Origin: a bacterium
GTDB lineage: Bacteria; Zhuqueibacterota; QNDG01; JAGLOF01
Length of the DNA stretch: 64,000 nucleotides
Assembly (NCBI GenBank): GCA_016934955.1
Contig: JAFGRY010000042.1
Span: forward strand, 1-64,000
Direction: 5' to 3'
A program made the translations under genes and the position numbers. Numbering within the stretch: the first letter of the stretch is position 1; each line of letters starts with the position of its first letter. Positions 56,896 to 64,000 of the stretch are shown in pieces. The notes below the pieces were generated by a model. It saw nothing but the letters and a program-made list of their open reading frames with translations. It had not been told where the DNA came from and did not search any database.

Positions 56896-58014
56896 TTACA
56901 GCCCCATCTTCCTGATGGCATAGATGGGACGCCATCCTTTGGTAAACGGCTCTTTCAGATAGGGCTTCATCTCCTCTTCCGTACGCATGGTGGTCTTTTC
57001 CAGGGGCGGGAATTTCCCGGCGGGATAGGCTTCAAGTATCTCGTCATGCAGCAGCGTCAGATAGGACAGTATGGCCGCGATGGTCCGCTTCGCCTTTTTT
57101 GCCGTGGCGATGGTAGGCCGGCCGACCACTCCTTCGGGAATGGACCCTATCTCCATGGGTCCGTGCCCCTGACCTTCCGACCAGCGGCAGGGCCGTCCAA
57201 AGGGATCGACCGCCTTGTCCATGTGACCATCGGGGAGGAATCCCTTGACCTTGGTTTCCTCGGCCAGGGACATCTCCACGTATTCCGGCGCCAGCAGCAG
57301 CATCACCGAGGTTTCAGCCTCGTCGGCATGGAAGAAATCATCATCCCAGTCGCCGCCCCGGTCCTTGGTGCGGAAAAATTCCCGTACGGCCCGGTGCCAG
57401 TCGATGGTGCGGAAGATGCCCGGCAGGTTCCAGGTTTTCTGCAGTTCCTGAATGGCCGCTTCCAGCAGCCAGGAGTGGCCGTGATTGTTGATGAGGATGA
57501 TCTTCCGGAACCCGTCGTTCCAGAGCCCCACCATGACATCGATGAGCATGCGCTTCAGCACCTCGTCTTCCAGGTGGATGGTGCCCGGCATGCCGATATG
57601 GTGATGGGGATGTCCGCCGTAATTCAGGGGTGTCCAGACCAGGTTGACCGGCGTGCCTTTTTTGGCGGTGTACCGGCGCACCCCTTCCAGAATCTGGGTC
57701 ACCATGAAAGTGTCCAGCGCGGTTACAGTGTGACGGCCGTGCAGTTCCGTGCATCCGATGGGCACGAATACGATGTCGTTTTTCTTCCGGTTCTCCACTA
57801 CTTTCTGCCGGATGGTGGTCTGTACATAGGTGCCCGGCTTGCCCAGCTCCGACGGCGAGGGAATGCCGTACTCGGCAAGGATGGCATCGACCTCTTTTTC
57901 CGACGCCTCCCATATCCGCTTTTTCAAACGCCCCACCGAGGTAGCTTCGAACTGGATATCGGCCCGGTTGGATTCAAGCCATGTACTCATTATGATACTC
58001 CTTTCTAATCGCAC
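56896..58014 (-). CDS. Creatininase-family hydrolase (candidate IolN diketo-inositol hydrolase)
   Basis: VFVPIGCTELHGRHTVTALDTFMVTQILEG, NYGGHPHHHIGMPGTIHLEDEVLKRMLIDVMVGLWNDGFRKIILINNHG; abuts the IolO-like gene. Confidence 0.8.
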   Translation of the reverse strand: MRLERSIIMSTWLESNRADIQFEATSVGRLKKRIWEASEKEVDAILAEYGIPSPSELGKPGTYVQTTIRQKVVENRKKNDIVFVPIGCTELHGRHTVTALDTFMVTQILEGVRRYTAKKGTPVNLVWTPLNYGGHPHHHIGMPGTIHLEDEVLKRMLIDVMVGLWNDGFRKIILINNHGHSWLLEAAIQELQKTWNLPGIFRTIDWHRAVREFFRTKDRGGDWDDDFFHADEAETSVMLLLAPEYVEMSLAEETKVKGFLPDGHMDKAVDPFGRPCRWSEGQGHGPMEIGSIPEGVVGRPTIATAKKAKRTIAAILSYLTLLHDEILEAYPAGKFPPLEKTTMRTEEEMKPYLKEPFTKGWRPIYAIRKMGL

Positions 58015-58033
58015 CGGTTCGTCCCGGTACTCG

Positions 58034-59221
58034 TTACGGTATGACAGTTATTTTCACTTCTTCCCGGTCGGTCTGCAACATGACCAGGTTCTCTTTGACC
58101 TCATCCAGGCCGATCTTCTTGGTGATGAGAGCTGATACATCCATGCCGGCGCTCATGGCGCTGATGACCCGGGGAAAGGTGCCGTGACCTGAATGTCCCT
58201 GGGCGCCGACCACCCGGGCGCGTCGCACCTGGAACACCTCTCCGTTGAGCGGAATGCGGTCATCGGCCCTGGCGACGATCACCACCGTGGCGTTGAGGGT
58301 CCGGCCCTCCCAGATCACTTTCTCCACATCGTTCCAGACGACGCTGGGCAGGCCCGTGGCTTCCAGGATGAGATCCGCGCCCATCCCTTTTGTGATCTCG
58401 AGCACCGCCTCCGCGGTTCTGGTGCTCGTGGGATCGAAGGTGTGGGTGGCGCCCATGTTCTCCGCCATCTTCCTTCGGGATGCCGATGGTTCCGAAAGGA
58501 TGACCGCCGTGGCCCCGGCCCGGCGCAGGATCGCGCAGGCGGCGATGCCCACGGGACCGCCGCCGAGAATCAGCACATTGTCCCCCGGACGAATCCCGCC
58601 GCCGCGCTCGATGACCGCATTATAGGCCACCGATGTCGGTTCGACCAGGCTGCCCAGTTCCCACATCTTCCCCTCTCCGTAGCGCTCTCGCAAATCCTCC
58701 AGGCTCCAGAGGTAGCGGGCATCCATTTTAATATATTTCGCATAGGCGCCGTCTACGGAAAATCCGATCTCCTGCAGATTTTCACAGTGGTTGGGAAACC
58801 CGTCGGCGCAGGGACGGCAGGCCGCGCACCAGACCATCTCTTCACTGCAGACCGGTTCGCCTTTCTCATAAGGTTTGCCGGTACGCTTGTTCAGGGCCGC
58901 GGACCCGGCTTCCACCACCGCTCCGGAAAATTCATGGCCCAGGGTACAGGGAAAAGCGGTAAGACCGGGATAGTAGATGTAGCCGTCGGTATCGGTCTGC
59001 AGCATGTGCACATCGCTGCCGCAGACACCGCAGGCCTTTACTTCGATCAGCACTTCGCTGGGACCGGGAACCGGCACCTCCTTTTCCACGATCTCGATAC
59101 GGGGATTCCGCCATACCTTGCTCCCCAGATAGGTGAGTTTCCCCTCGACATCCTTGGCCCCGAGGGTGAATTCCGGTCTTGGATCCCAATCGGCAAAATT
59201 ACATACAGTTTTCATGCCCAC
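58034..59221 (-). CDS. iolM: Zn-dependent dehydrogenase, IolM-like (scyllo-inosose 3-dehydrogenase candidate)
   Basis: WDPRPEFTLGAKDVEGKLTYLGSKVWRNP, CGVCGSDVHMLQTDTDGYIYYPGLTAFPCTLGHEFSGAVVEAG, RADDRIPLNGEVFQVRRARVVGAQGHSGHGTFPRVISAMSAGMD match recalled Thermotoga TM0412 along its length. Confidence 0.85.
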   Translation of the reverse strand: MGMKTVCNFADWDPRPEFTLGAKDVEGKLTYLGSKVWRNPRIEIVEKEVPVPGPSEVLIEVKACGVCGSDVHMLQTDTDGYIYYPGLTAFPCTLGHEFSGAVVEAGSAALNKRTGKPYEKGEPVCSEEMVWCAACRPCADGFPNHCENLQEIGFSVDGAYAKYIKMDARYLWSLEDLRERYGEGKMWELGSLVEPTSVAYNAVIERGGGIRPGDNVLILGGGPVGIAACAILRRAGATAVILSEPSASRRKMAENMGATHTFDPTSTRTAEAVLEITKGMGADLILEATGLPSVVWNDVEKVIWEGRTLNATVVIVARADDRIPLNGEVFQVRRARVVGAQGHSGHGTFPRVISAMSAGMDVSALITKKIGLDEVKENLVMLQTDREEVKITVIP

Positions 59222-59268
59222 TTCCTTTCGCTATACTATTCCGCGGGGAGCTGAATCCCGCGGTACGA

Positions 59269-60279
59269 TTAATAATCCGCCACCAGTACGATGCTGTTCC
59301 GGTGCAGAGAATCGGTGGCCGCGGCCGCAATCTGCAGGCCGGCGATCCCGTCATCTATGGTGATCATGGGTTCCTTGTCGTGAATCAGGTTCTCGAGAAA
59401 GTCATTCAGCTGATTAACGTAGGCATCACCGAACCGTTCGGGAAAATAGGGAACGACATCATGGGTAACGCCGGCCTTGGTCATGATATTGATGGCGGTA
59501 TCTCTGAGATATCCTGCCTGCACGGTACCCTCGGTACCCAGCACCTCCGCGCGGATATCATACCCGTAGACCCCGTTCCGGCTGATATCGATTTCTCCCA
59601 GTCTCCCGTTCTCGAAGGTCATTACCATGATCACGTTGTCGGTATCATGGACCTCCGCGATCTCCGGGTACGCCAGAATGCCGCCCACGGCGTAGACGCT
59701 CCTGACCTCCCCCATGTACCAGCGTGCGATGTCTATATCGTGAATGGCCATATCGAGAATCTGGCCGCCGCTGTTCTCCGGGGTCAGGTATTCCAGGCTC
59801 GGCCGGTAGGGATCCCGGGATGAGCCCCGGAAGACACAGGGGGTGCCGATGGTGCCCGCATCGATTTCCCGTTTTGCCGCGGCAAAGGCCTTGTCGAAGC
59901 GGCGCATATATCCCTGCTGATAAAATATGCCGGTTTTCTCAATAACGGACTTCATCTCCCGGGCATCAGCCAGATCGAGGGTCATGGGTTTTTCACAGAA
60001 GACCGGTTTTCCTTTTTCGGCCGCGTCTACGACGATTTCCCGGTGATTTACCGTTGTTGCGGTGACAATCACCGCATCGAGACTCAGGTCATCGTTGAGG
60101 TCTTGATGCCCCGTGTACCAGTTAGGCACATCGAATTTCTCCGCGCAGGTTTTCGCCCGTTCCGGGATCAGGTCAGCCACAGCCGCAAGATTGGCCCCCG
60201 GCACCCGTGTGCTGAGGAATTCCGCGTACATCGAACCCAGACGGCCGGTTCCGATGAGCCCCACATTGATTTTTTTCAT
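59269..60279 (-). CDS. iolG: Gfo/Idh/MocA oxidoreductase, IolG-like (inositol 2-dehydrogenase candidate)
   Basis: VGLIGTGRLGSMYAEFL Rossmann motif; FCEKPMTLDLADAREM; GYMRRFDKAFAAAKREIDAGTIGTP; GGQILDMAIHDIDIARWYMGE. Confidence 0.85.
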   Translation of the reverse strand: MKKINVGLIGTGRLGSMYAEFLSTRVPGANLAAVADLIPERAKTCAEKFDVPNWYTGHQDLNDDLSLDAVIVTATTVNHREIVVDAAEKGKPVFCEKPMTLDLADAREMKSVIEKTGIFYQQGYMRRFDKAFAAAKREIDAGTIGTPCVFRGSSRDPYRPSLEYLTPENSGGQILDMAIHDIDIARWYMGEVRSVYAVGGILAYPEIAEVHDTDNVIMVMTFENGRLGEIDISRNGVYGYDIRAEVLGTEGTVQAGYLRDTAINIMTKAGVTHDVVPYFPERFGDAYVNQLNDFLENLIHDKEPMITIDDGIAGLQIAAAATDSLHRNSIVLVADY

Positions 60280-60324
60280 GCATGCATCCTTTTCATTAGA
60301 ACCATATACACCGGAAGGCCGCTG

Positions 60325-61005
60325 TTACCAGCCCATCCGCTCAAAAAGAGACTCGAGATACCCCGCCCCGCCGGAATTGGCCTGGGGAAAGAAAATACCG
60401 GTCCATCCGTACGCCCGGCAGCGTACGATATTTTCAAACCGGTCATCGATGAACACCGTGCCGCCGTCCAGTCTTCCCAGCGCACCCGTGACGGCCCTGA
60501 ACATTTCAAACCCCGGGCTGTCCTTGACCGCACCCACCCGGCTGGAGGAGATGACCCTCTCCTCCGGGAAAAAGCGGTGAAGTCCGGCTTTCTGCATCTG
60601 TTTGCGAATCCAGAATTCATTGTTGTTGGAACAGATAGCCATGGGAATGCCCCGTTCCGCGACGGACTCAAGCAGGGCGGTCATTCCCGCCACCGGGCAT
60701 ATAAAATCATCGGTCATGGCAATGAGCTCATCGATTGAGAGGGACACCGGAAAACGGGAGCGGAACCGTTCCCAGTACTGCCGTTCCAGCGCTTCGGGTG
60801 TGTCCGTTTCGCTGCAGGGCCGAAGCTCGAATGCCCGCCAGAGAGCCGGGGCGAAGTCAGCCACTTCCTTCATATCGAGTCCGCAGACCGCCGCCACGCT
60901 CTTTTCCGGATCCAGCAGCAGGTGCTCCCAGACGTCCCGGACAAGCACACCGCCGATATCGAATACAACCGCCCCTATCGATGTCGTGTGAGGGTTCATC
61001 ATCAC
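60325..61005 (-). CDS. HAD-superfamily (subfamily IA-like) hydrolase
   Basis: AVVFDIGGVLV motif I; AICSNNNEFWIRKQMQKAGL; EERVISSSRVGAVKDSPGFEMF; GTVFIDDRFENI motif IV. Confidence 0.85.
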   Translation of the reverse strand: MMMNPHTTSIGAVVFDIGGVLVRDVWEHLLLDPEKSVAAVCGLDMKEVADFAPALWRAFELRPCSETDTPEALERQYWERFRSRFPVSLSIDELIAMTDDFICPVAGMTALLESVAERGIPMAICSNNNEFWIRKQMQKAGLHRFFPEERVISSSRVGAVKDSPGFEMFRAVTGALGRLDGGTVFIDDRFENIVRCRAYGWTGIFFPQANSGGAGYLESLFERMGW

Positions 61006-62003
61006 TCCTTCAGGTGGGCTTCAAGAACGATCTGATGGGGCGCCCTTTGGGGATTATTGATCGTATCGATAAGCACCTCAACCACTTTATCTCCCATGGT
61101 CTCCACCGGAAGCACCATGTGAGAGAGAGATTTTGAGGAAAACGGGTTCACTTCACCGTCACCGATAAAGGTCAGATCGATGTCTTCTGGTATTCTGACA
61201 CCGACTTCCGCGGCTGCCTTGTACACTCCCAGGGCCACGGAAAAACCGGCGGTGAAAATGATCTCCGGCAGCCGCCCGGACCGGTAGATCCGCATAAATC
61301 CTTCGTACCCGTGAGACTTGCTGAATCCGCCCTCGATAAGCCATTCAGGTTCGATGGCGAGCCCATGATCATGCATGGCGTCTCTGAACCCCTGCAGCCG
61401 GTCCCGGCCCACGGGATTGGTTGCATAACAGGCGAGATTGGCGATGTGTGAATACCCTTTCTCGATGGCGTGCTCGACGGTGCGGTACGCGGCCATGCGG
61501 TCATCGACCCGTACGCAGCTGACACCGGAAATATCGAGGATACGGTCGAACATCACCATCGGAATGCCCATGCGCGTCACCTTTTCGAACGCCGAGGGAG
61601 CGCTGGTGTTTTCAGTCACCGATACCAGCAGCCCGTCAACACGCATGGCCATCAGTGATTCGATGTGCTGCGCTTCCCGTTTCGGATCTTCATAGGAGAC
61701 CGCCAGCAGGACTTCATATCCGTTCCGGTACATGGCGTCATAAATCGCCTTGATAATAGTGGGATAGAAATAATCGGTGATTTTGGGGACCACCAGCCCG
61801 ATAATGTGCGACCGTCTGGACGAGAGGGAGCGGGCCATCATGTTGGGCGAATAACCGCGCTCTTCAGCGAGATCCCTGACCCGCTTTTTGGTCGCGGACG
61901 AAATATCCGGATGATCCCGCAGAGCCTTGGAAACGGTGACTCTGGATACACCAAGCTCGACGGCCAGATCATTCAGCGTTATCTGAGAGGGTTTCTTCAT
62001 CAT
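61002..62003 (-). CDS. LacI-family transcriptional regulator
   Basis: ITLNDLAVELGVSRVTVSKALRDHPDISSATKKRVRDLAEERGYSPNMMARSL HTH and hinge; periplasmic-binding-like domain. Start taken at 62003 or 62000 rather than the track start at 62087. Confidence 0.95.
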   Translation of the reverse strand: MMKKPSQITLNDLAVELGVSRVTVSKALRDHPDISSATKKRVRDLAEERGYSPNMMARSLSSRRSHIIGLVVPKITDYFYPTIIKAIYDAMYRNGYEVLLAVSYEDPKREAQHIESLMAMRVDGLLVSVTENTSAPSAFEKVTRMGIPMVMFDRILDISGVSCVRVDDRMAAYRTVEHAIEKGYSHIANLACYATNPVGRDRLQGFRDAMHDHGLAIEPEWLIEGGFSKSHGYEGFMRIYRSGRLPEIIFTAGFSVALGVYKAAAEVGVRIPEDIDLTFIGDGEVNPFSSKSLSHMVLPVETMGDKVVEVLIDTINNPQRAPHQIVLEAHLKE

Positions 62004-62058
62004 ATACGCCCCTGTCAACGGTCTGATCTGCCTGATGAGGTGATAATTAAACGATGAC

Positions 62059-62083
62059 TTAATCGGTAACTTTAACGGTAACT
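62059..62083. promoter_or_regulatory. Tandem imperfect repeat upstream of the LacI gene (candidate operator)
   Basis: Plus strand TTAATCGGTAACT (62059-62071) immediately followed by TTAACGGTAACT (62072-62083). Confidence 0.4.
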
Positions 62084-62190
62084 TCATGATAAAAAAACAT
62101 TCCTACATTGTCAAGGACATTTTTACGATATCAGGAAAAATTTTGTAATTACGCAAGCGATCCGCTATACGCTGTTCCAGCGATCGCGCG

Positions 62191-63408
62191 TTATGCGAAT
62201 GTTCCCTCCCGGTACCGCCGTATCAGTCCGGGGACGATCTCAAAAAGATCGCCCACCAGACCGATATCGGCGGTCCCGAAGATGGGAGCAGAAGGATTCT
62301 TGTCAATGGCGATTACGGTTTCCGCGGAGGACATGCCGACAACATGCTGAACAGCGCCGGAAATGCCGACCGCCACATAGAGTTTCGGGGCCACGGTCTT
62401 CCCGGTCTGCCCTATCTGCCGGTCCGCGGATATCCAGCCGGCATCAACGGCGGCCCGGGAAGCGGCGACGGTACCGCCCAGAACCTCGGCCAGATCGGCG
62501 AGCATGCGAAAGGAGTCAGGACCGCCCAGGCCCCTTCCTCCGGCAATGATGACATCCGAGGCGTTGAGATTGAGACCCCCTTCCTGCCGCCTGAGCACCG
62601 AATCGATCACCAGTCGGCTCGCCAGGTCTTCCCGGCCCGGTTCAAAGCGGACAATTTCCCCGCCGGCGCGCCCGGGATCGATCGGCGCCGCTTCCATAAC
62701 CCGGGGACGAACGGTGGCCATCTGGGGGCGATGTCCGGCACAGACAATACGCGCCATGATATTGCCGCCGAAGGCCGGCCGGGTCTGCAGCAGGTTGCCT
62801 GTTTCGGGATCTATCTCCAGACCGGTACAATCGGCGGTCAGTCCGGTTCCCAGCATGGTCGCGGCCCGGGGAATGAGGGCCCGCCCCACTGTCGTCGCCC
62901 CGGCCAGCACGATTTCCGGACGGTATGTTCGCACCAGCCGTACGAGAATACGGGCAAACGGCTCATCGCGGTAGAGACTCAGCTCCGGATGACCGGCCAG
63001 GATCACCCGGTCGGCGCCATGCAGAAAAAGCGGAGAGAGCCGTGACTCATCCATGTCCGCAAGGACAACCGCGGTGAGAACGGCGCCGCGGGAACGCGCC
63101 AGTCGCGCGCCGGCTCCCAGCAGCTCAAACACCACCGGGTGAAATGCGTCATCGACGGTTTCGGCGTACACCCAGACACCGGACCAGTCACCGGGATTCA
63201 CCGCCATCCGTGACGTCCGGATCAGCTCAATCGCCCCGGCCGGACATTGTTTCACGCAGGCGCCGCAGAGTGTGCAGACGGATTGGTCCACCGACGCGGT
63301 CCCGCCGCGCATTGACAGCGCCCCGAAGGGACAGGCCGGCAGACAGAGCTCACAGCCGGCACAGCGTTCCTCATGGATGATCAGACCGCTCGTGTTTCTG
63401 TCAGGCAT
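62191..63408 (-). CDS. etfA: Electron transfer flavoprotein alpha subunit with N-terminal 2x[4Fe-4S] ferredoxin domain
   Basis: CAGCELCLPACPFGAL and CTLCGACVKQCPAGAI; C-terminal GRGLGGPDSF, ASRAAVDAGWISADRQIGQTGKTVAPKLYVAVGISGAVQH. Start taken at MPDRNTSG. Confidence 0.93.
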   Translation of the reverse strand: MPDRNTSGLIIHEERCAGCELCLPACPFGALSMRGGTASVDQSVCTLCGACVKQCPAGAIELIRTSRMAVNPGDWSGVWVYAETVDDAFHPVVFELLGAGARLARSRGAVLTAVVLADMDESRLSPLFLHGADRVILAGHPELSLYRDEPFARILVRLVRTYRPEIVLAGATTVGRALIPRAATMLGTGLTADCTGLEIDPETGNLLQTRPAFGGNIMARIVCAGHRPQMATVRPRVMEAAPIDPGRAGGEIVRFEPGREDLASRLVIDSVLRRQEGGLNLNASDVIIAGGRGLGGPDSFRMLADLAEVLGGTVAASRAAVDAGWISADRQIGQTGKTVAPKLYVAVGISGAVQHVVGMSSAETVIAIDKNPSAPIFGTADIGLVGDLFEIVPGLIRRYREGTFA

Positions 63409-64000
63409 TGTCGTTCCCTCCCGGCGGCAGTGACACTGCTTGTACCCCGGCGATAAACGCGTCCGTAAGCAATCGGAGATCACCCCGTACGATCCGGCCG
63501 CCCTCCCGCTTCGGGGGCGCGAAGATGCCGTCCACCCAGGTGGGTGACCCGGTGAGTCCGCAGCGGCCGGGATCGGCCCCGATATCCCCCGCACCCCACA
63601 CGGTGACTCCGCTGTTTCGCGCGAACAGCTGCCGCCCGAGAGAAGGAAAGCGGGGAGCGTGTATATCCTTGACGACCGTCACCACACAGGGAAGAGACGA
63701 GGTCACGATGTCGGACCCCGATTCCGCGGACCGTTCCACGGTAATGGACCCGTTTCCCGACGAAACGATCCGTTTGGCGAAACAGATCTGCGGCCAGTCG
63801 AGCTGGGCCGCGATCCCGGGACCGACCTGGGCGGTATCGCCGTCAACCGCCTGTTTGCCGCAGAACACAAGGTCAACCTGCGAAAGCGCCCGCAGGCCCA
63901 TGGCCAGCGCGTAGGATGTTGCCAGAGTATCGGCTCCGGCAAAGGCCCGGTCGCTGAGAAGCACGCCCCTGTCGGCCCCCAGGGCCATGGCGGTACGGAG
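63401..64000 (-). CDS. etfB: Electron transfer flavoprotein beta subunit (partial at window end)
   Basis: LRTAMALGADRGVLLSDRAFAGADTLATSYALAMGLRAL, DLVFCGKQAVDGDTAQVGPGIAAQL; reading frame continues past base 64000. Confidence 0.92.
   Translation of the reverse strand, partial: LRTAMALGADRGVLLSDRAFAGADTLATSYALAMGLRALSQVDLVFCGKQAVDGDTAQVGPGIAAQLDWPQICFAKRIVSSGNGSITVERSAESGSDIVTSSLPCVVTVVKDIHAPRFPSLGRQLFARNSGVTVWGAGDIGADPGRCGLTGSPTWVDGIFAPPKREGGRIVRGDLRLLTDAFIAGVQAVSLPPGGNDNA

Noticed and set aside
56266-58008. 580-aa plus-strand ORF
   Set aside because: Antisense shadow of the IolO-like and creatininase genes.
1-64000. CRISPR arrays, prophage, IS elements or rRNA operons
   Set aside because: No regularly spaced repeats, transposase/integrase motifs, phage structural genes or rRNA sequence found on reading the window and the ORF translations.

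Overview
This is a bacterial chromosomal segment, moderately GC-rich, with almost every real gene on the minus strand. Most long plus-strand ORFs in the track are antisense shadows of those genes. T9SS-type C-terminal domains and a PorU/PorV-like pair suggest an FCB-superphylum-like bacterium (inference). In order, the window contains:
- a partial SdrD/Cna-B surface protein;
- two degenerate receiver proteins behind a candidate sigma-54 promoter, next to an NtrC-family regulator;
- a membrane-anchored reductive-dehalogenase-like Fe-S protein;
- TPR and envelope proteins, and the PorV/PorU-like pair;
- housekeeping genes (cdaA, folP, ftsH, tilS, tRNA-Met(CAU), tldD/pmbA);
- a TonB receptor with a T9SS cargo protein, and argF;
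- a short decayed region with an aldo/keto-reductase pseudogene;
- an alpha-glucan/glycogen cluster.

The most interesting part is about 44.2-62.0 kb. A secreted metallophosphoesterase, an FAD-linked oxidase, a beta-propeller phytase and a TonB receptor adjoin a tight 10-gene operon. That operon encodes a LacI regulator, HAD hydrolase, IolG-like, IolM-like (scyllo-inosose 3-dehydrogenase), creatininase-family (candidate IolN), IolO-like (5-keto-L-gluconate epimerase), Zn-ADH, two GlpT/UhpC-family organophosphate antiporters and an IolK-like PfkB kinase. I read this as a candidate phytate-to-inositol catabolic locus built around the Thermotoga-type (non-Bacillus) inositol pathway. All homology calls come from reading the sequence and from memory; no searches were run.
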